NCBI GenBank assembly: GCA_937926025.1
Contig: CALANQ010000378.1
Span: forward strand, 1-21,529
Reading direction: 5' to 3'
DNA: 21,529 bases
From: an uncultured Acidimicrobiales bacterium
GTDB taxonomy: Bacteria; Actinomycetota; Acidimicrobiia; Acidimicrobiales; Iamiaceae
Part shown: in pieces, positions 21,099 through 21,529 of the stretch
Numbering within the stretch: position 1 is the first letter of the stretch
Layout: each line of letters begins with the position of its first letter
The notes under the pieces: model-generated
Databases searched by the model: none
The model's input: only the letters and a program-made list of their open reading frames with translations
Told to the model about the DNA's origin: nothing
Made by a program: the position numbers and the translations under genes

Positions 21099-21529
21099 GT
21101 GGGCGATTCCTTCACCCACCTCCACGTGCACACCGAGTACTCGATGCTCGATGGCGCGGCCCGTGTCGATGAGGTCGTCGCCGCCGCCGCGGCCGACGGC
21201 CAGCCGGCCATCGGCATCACCGACCACGGCAACATGTACGGGATCCTGCCGTTCTACAAGGCCTGCAAGAACAACGGCATCAAGCCGATCCTGGGCTCCG
21301 AGCTGTACATGGCGCACGACTCCCGGTTCGAGAAGCCGAGCCGCCGCGGCCGCATGGACGACTCCGGCGGCGACGCCGAGGGCGGCAAGAAGCTCTACTA
21401 CCACCTCACCGCCCTGGCGGAGAACGAGACCGGGTACAAGAACCTGATCCAGCTCTCCAGCCGGGCGTTTATGGAGGGCTACTACTACAAGCCCCGGGTG
21501 GACTGGGAGGTGCTGGAGGCGCACAGCGA
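21099..21529 (+). CDS. dnaE: DNA polymerase III alpha subunit DnaE, 5' part
   Basis: DnaE is the catalytic subunit of the replicative DNA polymerase III. Only the first 143 codons are inside the window. They cover the N-terminal PHP domain, with the motifs FTHLHVHTEYSMLDGA and AIGITDHGNMYG, whose His and Asp residues bind metal in proofreading-competent PHP domains. KPILGSELYMA, YYHLTALAENETGYKNLIQLSS and FMEGYYYKPRVDW follow. The GTG at 21099 is preceded by GAGGAAG (21088-21094), a good ribosome binding site. The motif wording matches DnaE1-type replicative enzymes, but the error-prone paralogue DnaE2 cannot be fully excluded from this fragment. A lspA-rluD...dnaE order is also seen in Streptomyces. 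Confidence 0.93.
   Translation, partial: MGDSFTHLHVHTEYSMLDGAARVDEVVAAAAADGQPAIGITDHGNMYGILPFYKACKNNGIKPILGSELYMAHDSRFEKPSRRGRMDDSGGDAEGGKKLYYHLTALAENETGYKNLIQLSSRAFMEGYYYKPRVDWEVLEAHS

Overview
The window is very GC-rich and nearly all coding. It reads as chromosomal DNA from a high-GC actinobacterium. Class Acidimicrobiia is my best guess, inferred from gene order and composition only. Evidence for Actinomycetota: ftsQ is followed by ftsZ with no ftsA; the order ftsZ-pgeF-yggS-sepF-divIVA is present; a DksA-like gene, lspA and rluD lie just downstream; there is a proteasome activator (Bpa) ending in GTYL; GTG starts are common; and TANNNT -10 elements sit directly before start codons. The DNPR motif of MurE points to meso-diaminopimelate peptidoglycan.

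Bases 1-8506 are a tightly packed, probably single operon for peptidoglycan precursor synthesis and division: murE (3' part), mraY, murD, ftsW, murG, murC, murB, ftsQ. Every junction overlaps by 4 or 8 bases. After a 132-base gap with a possible promoter come ftsZ, pgeF and yggS, then sepF and divIVA, each with a -10 element at leaderless spacing. Together they make lipid II, polymerise it at the septum, assemble and anchor the Z-ring (SepF instead of FtsA), and direct polar growth (DivIVA).

Bases 13011-15172 hold a DksA/TraR-like protein with a lysine/alanine/proline repeat tail and a degenerate zinc finger, then lspA (with a long acidic N-terminal extension) and rluD. A hairpin separates rluD from a convergent Rrf2-family regulator. 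Divergent from that regulator is a two-gene unit: an alkaline-phosphatase-superfamily phosphodiesterase overlapping bpa.

Bases 17475-19108 on the minus strand carry an ECF-like sigma factor overlapping a single-pass membrane protein with a large, probably extracytoplasmic domain. This looks like a sigma/anti-sigma pair without a recognisable zinc anti-sigma domain, and it is the best candidate for an uncharacterised signalling system here. Divergent from it is an MDR-family NADP-dependent oxidoreductase. A VapBC (FitAB-like) toxin-antitoxin pair follows on the minus strand. The window ends in the first 143 codons of dnaE, whose upstream region holds a palindrome and three DnaA-box-like sequences.

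I saw no rRNA, tRNA, CRISPR array, insertion sequence or prophage gene, and no gene-free stretch longer than 300 bases. The longest gap, 20878-21098, is described under vapB and dnaE.
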